A stretch of 64,000 nucleotides of DNA from Altererythrobacter sp. B11 (lineage in GTDB: Bacteria > Pseudomonadota > Alphaproteobacteria > Sphingomonadales > Sphingomonadaceae): positions 1,525,001 to 1,589,000 of the forward strand of contig NZ_AP018498.1 of NCBI RefSeq assembly GCF_003569745.1. Reading direction: 5' to 3'. Positions 36,234-43,968 of the stretch are shown here, in pieces. The translations under genes were made by a program, and so were the position numbers. Every line of letters starts with the position of its first letter. The first letter of the stretch is position 1. Below the pieces are notes generated by a model. That model saw nothing but the letters and a program-made list of their open reading frames with translations. It was not told where the DNA came from and did not search any database.

Positions 36234-36956
36234 ATGAATGCGGTGGATGGTTTGGTCGCCCTGGGCGGAACATTGGCCCTGCTGCTGATCGCCGGTTGCA
36301 TCGTCGGTTTTGCGGATCGCCGGAACTTCGATCCTCGCTGGCTGATAGCTGCCGCGATGCTGGTGCTCGTGAACGACGCCTGCCTGACGAGCGCCTACGG
36401 CCTGATACCTGATGTGATCGGCGGGCAATGGAACTGGCAAGGCAAGCTGCTCGCCCTGTGTGCAACTCTTGCCATTGCGGCGCTACCGGCTTTCGGTTGG
36501 CGCAGGTCCGGCATCAGGCTTTCACAGGAAGCCGGCAGCCTCAAGGCGGCGCTCCCGGTCGCGATGCTCTATTGCGCTTTCTTTCTCGCCATTGCTCTCG
36601 CTTTCCCCGGCGGCAAGACCGATGGAGAAGAGGTCGCTTTCCAGCTCACCATGCCAGGCTTCGAGGAGGAACCCTTCTATCGCGGGATACTCCTGCTCGC
36701 GCTGGATCGCGCCTTCACCGGCCGGGTCCGCTTCCTCGGCGTAAGCTGGGGCTGGGGTGCGGTGCTGTCGTGCGGTCTGTTCGGAATGGCGCACGCGTTC
36801 GGCTTCTCCGACGGGCAGTTCTCGTTCGACGCGATGACGATGGCGCTCACAGCGCTGCCGTCTTTCATTGCCGTCTGGCTGCGCCTCAAAACGGGCAGCC
36901 TGCTCCTGCCCGTGTTCCTGCACAATTTCGGCAATTCTCTATCGCTTCTGGTCTAG
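36234..36956 (+). CDS. CPBP-family intramembrane metalloprotease
   Basis: 240-aa polytopic membrane protein. The CPBP (Abi) motifs are present: EEEPFYRG at about residues 143-150, FGMAHAFG, and the late HNFGNSLSLL. Bacterial members are putative CAAX-like or bacteriocin-immunity proteases, and the substrate here is unknown. The ATG at 36234 follows a weak AGG; the longer upstream frame lacks protein-like sequence. It is divergent from ccoN. Confidence 0.85.
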   Translation: MNAVDGLVALGGTLALLLIAGCIVGFADRRNFDPRWLIAAAMLVLVNDACLTSAYGLIPDVIGGQWNWQGKLLALCATLAIAALPAFGWRRSGIRLSQEAGSLKAALPVAMLYCAFFLAIALAFPGGKTDGEEVAFQLTMPGFEEEPFYRGILLLALDRAFTGRVRFLGVSWGWGAVLSCGLFGMAHAFGFSDGQFSFDAMTMALTALPSFIAVWLRLKTGSLLLPVFLHNFGNSLSLLV

Positions 36957-37685
36957 AGGTTGCCCCTTGAGCCACAGCCTCGCTGATCTGCATCGGAGCG
37001 CCGGGGAAGATTGGCTGGGGCGGCAGGAGACGGAGACGAGGCTCCTGTGAGTCGCGAATCGTCCGGGTAATGGAGGAGCCAAGCCATTCTGGAGGGAAAG
37101 TCTCGCGCAGGCAGAGGCCCTGTCGATGACCGCAACTGTTATCATGCAGTGGCGCCGTCCGCCTCTCAGGCAGTTCCCGGCTGCGGAAGCTGTGGGGTGA
37201 ACCAACAGGCCGCAGGGGCAGGTGCATTGCCTGCCTCGGACCATGACAGAGATGCGGGCCGCTGATGCCGCGCTGGGCCTGAGGGCCGTTCAGCGTGACA
37301 GGTTCATGCGCACTGTCCCAGTTTTCCTCTCTTCCACAGGACAAGCAGCCGATGATCGGCTCCGACGACAATCCGGATAGACAGCACCTGGAGAACAGCC
37401 GCCCGTTCGTCTGGGACCGCTCCTGCGAGGCTGACGAAGTACGGAGGTGGCAAGCTTCTTGCAAACCATCGTGCCAGCGCAAGTACTGCCCCGTCGCCCA
37501 GTTCCGACACCGGTCTCTGGTCTAGGCAGCTAGAGAGTCCCCACCGTTATGGTAGGGCAATGGGGCGCAGACCCGCTGCAAGCGGGGTGAGCACATGTAA
37601 GAGGAAAGTTAGCAACAGACCCGAACTTAAGTCTGCGCCGCCTTGTCTTGGCATCGGGACAGAAGCCGAAGCAGAGAAAAAGGTC
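36957..37685. other. Gene-poor stretch across the left element boundary
   Basis: About 730 bases without a convincing gene. Short open frames exist on both strands but have no protein-like character that I recognise. The stretch contains the 18-bp tRNA-derived repeat (37011-37028) and a small hairpin CCCGCT-GCA-AGCGGG (about 37571-37585). The right half is less GC-rich than the flanks, consistent with imported DNA. Confidence 0.6.
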
Positions 37686-38447
37686 CTACTGGTGCCCCTT
37701 CGGGGATTTCAGATTGTTCACCTTGGCCTTGATAGACCTTTTTTCGTAGACTCCCAACAGCACGTCTTCCAAGACGTCTGCTGCGTCGAACAGCGCTTCC
37801 TTGGAGACGGCCCCGCCGTGCGTTCCGAGGTTTCCAATGTACCGGAGGCCGTGCAAAGCGTCTTTGGCATCTGCGCCACTCGCAGTTCCTGCGTAGACAT
37901 CTATGCGCTCGGCAAGGTCCATCCGAGCCGTTTTCCCGCTGCTCGTCAGCTTCTCTCGTGGTACTTTCTGGTCGTCCAAAAGCAGCTCAACGGCCGTCCG
38001 AAGCCTGCCTACAGCCGAAGAAAAATCGGTCCAGAAAAGCTGAAAAGCGAGTCGCAACTGTTCTCCCACCAAGTGTGGAGTCCTCTCCGGTATACGGAAC
38101 AGTGGCGGTGCCGGAAAAACCGCACGGGGGCGTAGAACCTCGTCCTCAACCCAGCCGGAATAGTGATCTTCATCCACGTGGACGGTCACCAACTCGGTGT
38201 CGCCAGCCATTACGACCAGTTCGCCGCAATCGGCCTCGTCACAGCGCAAACGCGCACTGAACCTGCTGGCTATCCAACTCGGATCCCAGTCGTCGTGGCT
38301 GTGAGCCGCCGCTGAAAAGGGCGGCTCCTCCAAGCAAAATGACCCTTGGATGAGCTTCAGCTTGCCCGGCGCACATGTCGGACACGGCAGCCCTGGAAAG
38401 GAGTTCTGATCGAACAGTGTTTTCCAGACCGACCGATTCACTGACAT
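37686..38447 (-). CDS. DUF4145 domain protein with N-terminal zinc ribbon
   Basis: 253-aa protein. The N-terminal part has two Cys pairs, LPCPTCAPG and LRCDEADCGE, forming a probable zinc ribbon. The C-terminal half is helical (SSAVGRLRTAVELLLDD, KTARMDLAERIDVYAG, LHGLRYIGNLGTHGG) and matches DUF4145, a HEPN-like domain seen alone or fused to restriction enzymes. The start ATG at 38447 is preferred over an upstream frame in the repeat area. Codon use and GC differ from the neighbours. It is the sole cargo of the tRNA-linked element; a defence role is inference. Confidence 0.8.
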   Translation of the reverse strand: MSVNRSVWKTLFDQNSFPGLPCPTCAPGKLKLIQGSFCLEEPPFSAAAHSHDDWDPSWIASRFSARLRCDEADCGELVVMAGDTELVTVHVDEDHYSGWVEDEVLRPRAVFPAPPLFRIPERTPHLVGEQLRLAFQLFWTDFSSAVGRLRTAVELLLDDQKVPREKLTSSGKTARMDLAERIDVYAGTASGADAKDALHGLRYIGNLGTHGGAVSKEALFDAADVLEDVLLGVYEKRSIKAKVNNLKSPKGHQ

Positions 38448-38494
38448 GCTATCTCGTCCGATGAAAGCGACGCCCCCGGCCGACACTCGGGGCA

Positions 38495-38546
38495 ACAAAC
38501 GTGGCCCACAAACATGGCCCACACGAGTGGAGGTCTAAGGTCTAAG
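38495..38546. repeat. Short tandem repeats beside the tRNA-end attachment site
   Basis: ACAAACGTGGCCC and ACAAACATGGCCC are abutting 13-bp units (38495-38520), followed by two abutting AGGTCTA units (38531-38544). They lie 28-79 bases from the attachment core and upstream of the DUF4145 gene. They could be recombinase arm sites or an operator of that gene. Confidence 0.6.
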
Positions 38547-38574
38547 TGTTTGTTTTGTGGTAGTAGTTAGAAGT

Positions 38575-38649
38575 TGGCTGGGGCGGCAGGATTCGAACCT
38601 GCGAATGGCGGCACCAAAAGCCGCTGCCTTACCACTTGGCGACGCCCCA
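38575..38649 (-). tRNA. tRNA-Gln (anticodon TTG)
   Basis: The minus strand folds as a 75-nt cloverleaf with encoded CCA. The acceptor TGGGGCG pairs with CGCCCCA, the anticodon loop reads CTTTTGG with anticodon TTG, and the T arm contains GGTTCGAATCC. Its 3' end serves as the right boundary of the adjacent element. Confidence 0.96.
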
Positions 38650-38666
38650 GCGGCCCGCGAGCGGGC

Positions 38667-38690
38667 GAGGCGCCCATATAGCGGCGCCTC
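38667..38690. other. Perfect 8-bp dyad between tRNA-Gln and yghU
   Basis: GAGGCGCC and GGCGCCTC flank CATATAGC. It lies downstream of yghU and just upstream of the tRNA on the same strand, so it may terminate yghU (no T tract) while the TATATG in its loop could be part of the tRNA promoter. Confidence 0.45.
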
Positions 38691-38720
38691 GCGTGAAGGA
38701 AAGGGGGGTTTGGCGGGGCG

Positions 38721-39590
38721 TCAGAAATCCGCCTTCTTGCGCACCGGATCGAGCAAAGCCTTGTCCAGCGTATCGAAATCGCTGGCCGAATGGCGCTCCG
38801 CCAGGCCGCTTTGCGAATTGACGAGGCGGCCGCGGATGGCGCCGGGGCGGGCGTCGATCGCCTTCACCCAGCGGCCGACATTCTCGTATTCCTGCAGGCT
38901 GAGGAAGATGTCGCAGCGGTTGTAGGCGCCGTGATAGAGATTGCCGAGCCAGGTGTAGGCGGCGATGTCGGCGATGGAATAATCGTTCCCTGCCAGATAT
39001 TCGGTCTTGCCCAGCTGCATGTCCGCCACGGAGAACAGCCGCTTCGTTTCCATTGCATAGCGATCGATGGGATACTTATAGCGTTCGGGCGCATAGACAT
39101 AGAAATGGCCGAAGCCGCCGCCGATGGAGGGGGCGCTGCCCATCTGCCACATCAGCCAGCTGAGCACTTCGGCGCGGGCGGGGTTTGTCTTGGGCAGGAG
39201 ATAATCGAACTTCTCCGCCAGATGCACCAGGATCGCGCCGCTTTCGAACACGCGGAAGGGCTGCGGCCCGCTGCGATCGAGCAGGGCGGGAATCTTGCTG
39301 TTGGGGTTCAGCTCCACGAAGCCGGAACCGAACTGGTCGCCGGCGAAGATCTTGATCATCCAGGCGTCATATTCCGCGTCCGAATAGCCGGCTTCCAGCA
39401 GCTCTTCGAACATGGTGGTGACCTTCACCCCGTTGGGTGTGCCGAGCGAATAGAGCTGGAAGGGGTGCTCCCCAACCGGCAGTTCCTGTTCCTGCCGCGC
39501 GCCGGCGGTGGGGCGATTGATGCCGGCGAACTGGCCGCCGTTCTCGGGATCGAAGGTCCAGACTTCGGGCGGGGTATAGACGTCGGACAT
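38721..39590 (-). CDS. yghU: Glutathione-dependent disulfide-bond oxidoreductase (YghU-like)
   Basis: 289-aa Nu-class glutathione transferase-like protein. The N-terminal extension (YTPPEVWTFDPENGGQFAGINRPTAGARQEQELPVG) is the hallmark of YghU. The thioredoxin-like domain (HPFQLYSLGTPNGVKVTTMFEEL) and all-helical C-terminal domain follow. YghU binds two glutathiones and has disulfide reductase activity. It lies in the same strand as, and upstream of, tRNA-Gln. Confidence 0.93.
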   Translation of the reverse strand: MSDVYTPPEVWTFDPENGGQFAGINRPTAGARQEQELPVGEHPFQLYSLGTPNGVKVTTMFEELLEAGYSDAEYDAWMIKIFAGDQFGSGFVELNPNSKIPALLDRSGPQPFRVFESGAILVHLAEKFDYLLPKTNPARAEVLSWLMWQMGSAPSIGGGFGHFYVYAPERYKYPIDRYAMETKRLFSVADMQLGKTEYLAGNDYSIADIAAYTWLGNLYHGAYNRCDIFLSLQEYENVGRWVKAIDARPGAIRGRLVNSQSGLAERHSASDFDTLDKALLDPVRKKADF

Positions 39591-39732
39591 CGTGTCGCTC
39601 TCCTGGCATCTGCGGTTTGGTTGGGCGGTAGATGGGTCATCGGCGCGCCGGCCGCAAGCGAGGAAAATCTATCCGCCGTTGCGCCCGGCGCTTGCGGGAA
39701 CCGCTTGCGGATCGCGGCCGTTCACCCGTGCC

Positions 39733-40746
39733 ATGGCAACACGCCCGACCAAGCTGATCTTCGTGGATGACGACCTTCCGGGGATCACGCGGCGCAAGGC
39801 GGGGCGGGGCTGGGCTTATTACAGCCCGGAAGGCGAGCGGATCACCGAACGCGCGGAGATCGACCGGCTCAATTCCATCGCATTGCCCCCGGCCTATGAG
39901 GATGCGTGGTTCTGCCCGGCCGACAACGGCCACATCCTTGCCACCGGGGTGGATGCCAAGGGGCGGAAGCAATATCGCTATCATCCCGATTTTCGCGCGC
40001 AGCGGGAATCCGAAAAGTTCGATTCCTGCCGCCTGTTCGGCGAATTGCTGCCGCTGGTGCGCCGCCGGGTGGAGGAAGACCTGGCCGGGCGGGAAGTGAC
40101 CCGCAGCCACGCTATCGCCAGCGTGGTGCGGCTGCTCGATCTCGGCGTCGTGCGCATCGGCAATGAAGCCTATGCGCGGCAGAACAAGAGCTTCGGCGCC
40201 ACCACGCTGCGCCAGCGCCATGCCACCGTGACCCGGGGCAGCCTGCGGCTGCGCTTCAAGGCCAAGAGCGGCAAGCAGCGCGAGGTGACGATCAATGACC
40301 GGCGTCTGGCTCATTTTGTGCGCAAGATGCAGGATCTGCCGGGGCAATATCTGTTTCAGTATCTCGGCGAAGATGGTGAGGTGCATCACGTCGGCTCGGC
40401 CGAGGTGAACGCCTATCTGTGCGAGACGATGGGCGAGCATTTCACCGCCAAGAACTTCCGCACCTGGCACGCCACCGCCGTCGCCTTCGGCCTGCTCGCC
40501 CACGCGAAGCAGCCGCTGACGATCCGCGCGCTGATGGAGGAGGTGAGCGAGAAGCTGGGCAACACGCCGGCGATCGCACGCAAGAGCTATGTCCACCCCG
40601 CCGTGGTTGCGCTGACGGAACGGCAGCTCAAATGGCGCGAGGCGCTGAAGCTGCCGCGCAAGACCCGCTGGCTCAGCCGCGAGGAGCGCGGCCTGCTGGC
40701 GCTGCTCGAACAAAGCCCCCCGGCCGAGGAACTGCTGGCCGCCTGA
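39733..40746 (+). CDS. DNA topoisomerase IB (poxvirus type)
   Basis: 337-aa type IB topoisomerase that relaxes supercoils through a 3'-phosphotyrosyl intermediate. Catalytic landmarks are VVRLLDLGVVRIGNEAY (first Arg region), the FVRKMQDLPGQYLFQY segment, NFRTWHATAVA and the nucleophile Tyr at about residue 286 in ARKSYVHPAVV. The ATG at 39733 is used; upstream sequence in frame lacks similarity. Such enzymes are scattered among bacteria, often on chromosomes of soil and aquatic alphaproteobacteria. Confidence 0.95.
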   Translation: MATRPTKLIFVDDDLPGITRRKAGRGWAYYSPEGERITERAEIDRLNSIALPPAYEDAWFCPADNGHILATGVDAKGRKQYRYHPDFRAQRESEKFDSCRLFGELLPLVRRRVEEDLAGREVTRSHAIASVVRLLDLGVVRIGNEAYARQNKSFGATTLRQRHATVTRGSLRLRFKAKSGKQREVTINDRRLAHFVRKMQDLPGQYLFQYLGEDGEVHHVGSAEVNAYLCETMGEHFTAKNFRTWHATAVAFGLLAHAKQPLTIRALMEEVSEKLGNTPAIARKSYVHPAVVALTERQLKWREALKLPRKTRWLSREERGLLALLEQSPPAEELLAA

Positions 40747-40787
40747 GCGCACCCCGGTTAGGCGTGCGGGAAAGGAGGAGGCAGATT

Positions 40788-41759
40788 ATGGCGCAACTCT
40801 ATAACGGCAAGTGGATGGACACGGCCCCGGCGGCCGAGGAAGTGGGCAAGGACGGGCAGTTCCGCCGGATCGACAGTGCCTTTCGCGACACGATTGGCGG
40901 CGATGCGGATGCGACCTATCCGGCCGAGGCCGGGCGCTATCACCTGTGGGCGGCACGGGTGTGCCCCTGGGCCTCGCGCGCGCTGGCCTTCCGGGTGCTG
41001 AAGGGGCTGGAGGATGTGATCCCCGTCCATTACGCGCTGCCCGGCCTGCCGAAGGAGGGCTGGACCTTCGCCGAAGGGCCGGACGGGCCGGTGGACGGCG
41101 GCTATCCGCTGCACCGCCTCTATACCGGGCACGATCCGCAGATGACGGGCAAGGTCACCGTGCCGGTGCTGTGGGACAGCAAGACCGGCCGGATCGTGAA
41201 CAACGAAAGCTCGGAGATCATCCGCATCTTCAACACCGCCTTCGATGGCATCACCGGAAACCGGCTGGACCTCTATCCGGAGCCGCTGCGCCCCGAAATC
41301 GACCGCTGGAACGAGCTGATCTATCCCACGCTCAACAACGGGGTCTATCGCGCGGGCTTCGCCAGCAGCCAGCAGGCCTATGACGAGGCGGTGGCGGGCA
41401 TCTTCCAAACGCTGGATGCGATGGAGGATCATCTCGCCGGCAACCGCTATCTCGCGGGCGAATATTGCACGGAAGCGGACTGGCGTGCCTTCACCACGCT
41501 GGTGCGCTTCGATGTGGCCTATCACGGCGCATTCAAATGCAACCTGCGCCGGATCGAGGATTATCCCGCGCTGCGCAATTATCTGCGCGAGCTGTATCAG
41601 TGGCCGGGCATCGCCGGCACCGTCAGCTTCGCGGAGATCAAGCAGGGCTATTACCAGCTGGCCGACAAGCACGGCATCGTGGCCATCGGGCCGGAACTGG
41701 ACCTCACCACCCCGCATGATCGCGCGCGCCTGCCCGGCAAGGGCATCTGGACGCGATAG
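40788..41759 (+). CDS. Glutathionyl-hydroquinone reductase (YqjG/Xi-class GST)
   Basis: 323-aa enzyme that reduces glutathionyl-hydroquinones and releases glutathione disulfide. The active-site Cys is in LWAARVCPWASRALAFR, followed by KVTVPVLWDSKTGRIVNNESSEI and the C-terminal DYPALRNYLRELYQWPGI. AAAGGAGGAG precedes the ATG at 40788. It is encoded near YghU, giving two glutathione enzymes in 3 kb. Confidence 0.94.
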   Translation: MAQLYNGKWMDTAPAAEEVGKDGQFRRIDSAFRDTIGGDADATYPAEAGRYHLWAARVCPWASRALAFRVLKGLEDVIPVHYALPGLPKEGWTFAEGPDGPVDGGYPLHRLYTGHDPQMTGKVTVPVLWDSKTGRIVNNESSEIIRIFNTAFDGITGNRLDLYPEPLRPEIDRWNELIYPTLNNGVYRAGFASSQQAYDEAVAGIFQTLDAMEDHLAGNRYLAGEYCTEADWRAFTTLVRFDVAYHGAFKCNLRRIEDYPALRNYLRELYQWPGIAGTVSFAEIKQGYYQLADKHGIVAIGPELDLTTPHDRARLPGKGIWTR

Positions 41760-41834
41760 TGCGCGCGCCGGGCGGGTCTTGCATGGCGCATGCCCCTCCC
41801 GCAGAAGCGAGCGTGGACGGAGGAGGTGTGGCCG

Positions 41835-43448
41835 ATGCAGGGTGATGCGGATCTTATCGTGGTGGGCGGCGGGTCGGCGGGGCTGGCCTGCGCCGCGCGG
41901 CTGGCCGAATCCGGGCTGAAGGTGCTGCTGGTCGAAGCCGGCAAGGGGCACAAGGACATCCGCCTGGCGATCCCCGCGCTGATGAGCGGCATCGTCCACA
42001 AGCCCGATTTCGACTGGTGCTATTCCGCCGAACCCGATCCCAGCGTGGGCGGCCGGCCCGATGTGTGGCCGGCGGGCAAGCGGCTGGGCGGCGGTTCCTC
42101 GATCAACGGGATGATGTTCATCCGCGGCCACCGTTGGGATTACGACCACTGGGCCGAACTGGGCGCCACGGGCTGGGACTACGACAGCGTGCTGCCCTTC
42201 TTCCGGCGCATGGAAGACAATGAGCGGGGGGCGGATGAATGGCGGGGGACCGGCGGCCCGATCGCGGTGTCCGAAGTCCGCTCCCGCTACGGCGTCACCG
42301 ACGATTGGGTGAAGGCGGTGGAGCAGGCCGGCTATCCCCGCTCGCCCGATCTCAATGGCGAGAGGGCGGAGGGTGTCGATTACATCCAGCTTTCACAGCG
42401 TGGCGGGCTGCGGTGCTCCACCGCCGCCGGCTATCTGCGCAATCGCCCCGCCAGCCTGGAGATACTGCTGGAAGCGCAGGTGCTGCGGATCGAAATTTCC
42501 AATGGCCGGGCGAGCGGTGTGACGATTCGCCGCGGTGGGGAGGTGCTGACGCTCACGGCGCGCCATGGCGTGATGCTGAGCGCGGGCGCGCTCAACACGC
42601 CGCGCATGCTGATGCTCTCCGGCATCGGCCCGCCCGCGCATCTGGCGGAGCATGGCATCGACGTGGTGGCCGATCTGCCCGGCGTTGGCGCCAATCTGCA
42701 GGAGCATCCGGGCTGCCATCTGGTGAATGACGTTTCCGCTCACACGCTGAACGACGATGCGCGGGGCTTGGCCGGTGTCCGCCAATTGCTCGCATTGGCG
42801 GCGAGGAGAAGCGGCGCGCTTACCACCGGCATCGGCCACGCCCAGGCCTTCATCTCCACGCGCGAAGGGCTGCCGGCGCCGAATATCCAGATCGCCTTTT
42901 CCGCCTTTGCCTTCGATGTGACACCGCAGGGCAACCTCGCGCTGCGCGCCGATAGCTCGGTTTCCAGCTTCGTCGCCCTGATGCGCCCGAAATCACGCGG
43001 GCGGATCATCCTGCGCGGCAACGATCCGGATCTGCCGCCGCGCATCGAACACCGCCTGCTGGGAGAGGAAGAGGATGCGGCGCAGCTGGTCGAAGGGCTG
43101 CAGGTGGCCCGCCGGATCATGGCGCAGCCAGCGATCGCGGGCGAGGTGAAGGGCGAGGCGAGGCCCGGCGCCGCGGCCGACAGTGCCGAGGCGCTGCGCG
43201 GCTATGTCGGACTGGCGACCATTCCGATGTACCACCCCGTCGGCACGGCGCGGATGGGCGCGTCGGACGATCCCATGGCGGTGGTCGGCCCGGATTGCCG
43301 GTTGCGCGGCGTGGCGGGGCTGTGGGTCGCGGATGCCTCGATCATGCCGACCATTCCGCAGGGTAACACCAACGCCACCTCGATCATGATCGGCGAGAGG
43401 GCGAGCGCGCTGGTGCTGGAATCGCTGAAAGCGGCGCAGGCGGCGTGA
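41835..43448 (+). CDS. GMC-family FAD-dependent oxidoreductase (choline-dehydrogenase-like)
   Basis: 537-aa flavoprotein. The dinucleotide-binding motif is VVGGGSAGLACAARL. GMC signature 1 is GKRLGGGSSINGMMFIRGHR and signature 2 is SAGALNTPRMLMLSGIGP. The active-site His is in YHPVGTARMG. Substrates are probably alcohols and cannot be narrowed. GGAGGAGG lies eight bases before the ATG at 41835. Its stop overlaps the VanZ-like gene. Confidence 0.94.
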   Translation: MQGDADLIVVGGGSAGLACAARLAESGLKVLLVEAGKGHKDIRLAIPALMSGIVHKPDFDWCYSAEPDPSVGGRPDVWPAGKRLGGGSSINGMMFIRGHRWDYDHWAELGATGWDYDSVLPFFRRMEDNERGADEWRGTGGPIAVSEVRSRYGVTDDWVKAVEQAGYPRSPDLNGERAEGVDYIQLSQRGGLRCSTAAGYLRNRPASLEILLEAQVLRIEISNGRASGVTIRRGGEVLTLTARHGVMLSAGALNTPRMLMLSGIGPPAHLAEHGIDVVADLPGVGANLQEHPGCHLVNDVSAHTLNDDARGLAGVRQLLALAARRSGALTTGIGHAQAFISTREGLPAPNIQIAFSAFAFDVTPQGNLALRADSSVSSFVALMRPKSRGRIILRGNDPDLPPRIEHRLLGEEEDAAQLVEGLQVARRIMAQPAIAGEVKGEARPGAAADSAEALRGYVGLATIPMYHPVGTARMGASDDPMAVVGPDCRLRGVAGLWVADASIMPTIPQGNTNATSIMIGERASALVLESLKAAQAA

Positions 43449-43810
43449 CCCGCGCCCGTGCAATCCTGAAGGCCGGCTTCGTCCTGCTGTGCGCGGTCAT
43501 CTTCTGGCTGGCGGTGCGGCCGGGCTCCGGGGCGCCCACTCTGGGGTGGGACAAGCTGGACCATATGGCCGCCTTCCTCGTGCTCGCCGCCTATGCGCGG
43601 GTCGCCTGGCCGCGGGGCAGTGCGGTTGCCATCGTGCTGTCGCTCGCGCTGTTCGGCGGGCTGATCGAAATCGCGCAGTGGCAGATGGGCTGGGGCCGCG
43701 ATGGCGACGTAATGGACTGGATCGCCGATGTGGCGGCTACGCTGGCCGGATTGGCGCTGGGCACGCTGGCCTGCCGCCTGTTGCCCCGGTGGTTGACCAC
43801 CGGAGGGTAA
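43445..43810 (+). CDS. VanZ-family small membrane protein
   Basis: 121-aa protein with four predicted spans. The VanZ-like pattern WDKLDHMAAFLVLAAYA, GGLIEIAQW and the late WIADVAATLAGLALGTL is clear. The GTG start at 43445 shares four bases with the GMC stop, so it is translationally coupled. Function unknown; VanZ relatives confer low-level teicoplanin tolerance, but most bacterial homologues have no assigned role. Confidence 0.82.
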   Translation: MTRARAILKAGFVLLCAVIFWLAVRPGSGAPTLGWDKLDHMAAFLVLAAYARVAWPRGSAVAIVLSLALFGGLIEIAQWQMGWGRDGDVMDWIADVAATLAGLALGTLACRLLPRWLTTGG

Positions 43811-43951
43811 GGCTCAGGACGAGCGGGGAGGGAGTGTGCGCGGATGGGCCGCTTAACCTTCCCGCCCCGCTTCGTCATCCCCGCCTGCGCGGGGATGGCG
43901 AGGGAAGGGCTGCACCCTGATCCGCTCGGCCTGAGTCTGTCGAAGGCGGCG
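43810..43951. repeat. Nested palindromic repeat, compact A-B-A' copy
   Basis: A partial A arm (43810-43831), a short B palindrome with almost no loop (43871-43902) and an inverted, diverged A arm (43918-43951) fill the gap between the convergent VanZ-like and M28 peptidase genes. Confidence 0.8.
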
Positions 43952-43968
43952 TGCCGGCGCGGGCCGGA

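Larger units (their letters stand above)
37011..38591. mobile_element. Small tRNA-Gln-associated element or remnant
   Basis: TTGGCTGGGGCGGCAGGA occurs as a direct repeat at 37011-37028 and 38574-38591. The right copy is the 3' end of tRNA-Gln including the encoded CCA, the usual attachment core of tyrosine-recombinase elements. The ~1.56 kb between the copies holds one gene (DUF4145), has lower GC than the surroundings and includes short tandem repeats near the tRNA end. No integrase is present, so this is either a decayed island or a non-autonomous cassette. Confidence 0.65.

Noticed and set aside
36939-37510. Several overlapping frames of 60-200 codons that might be a relic integrase
   Set aside because: No Arg-His-Arg-Tyr recombinase motifs and no protein-like hydrophobic pattern; left as non-coding.
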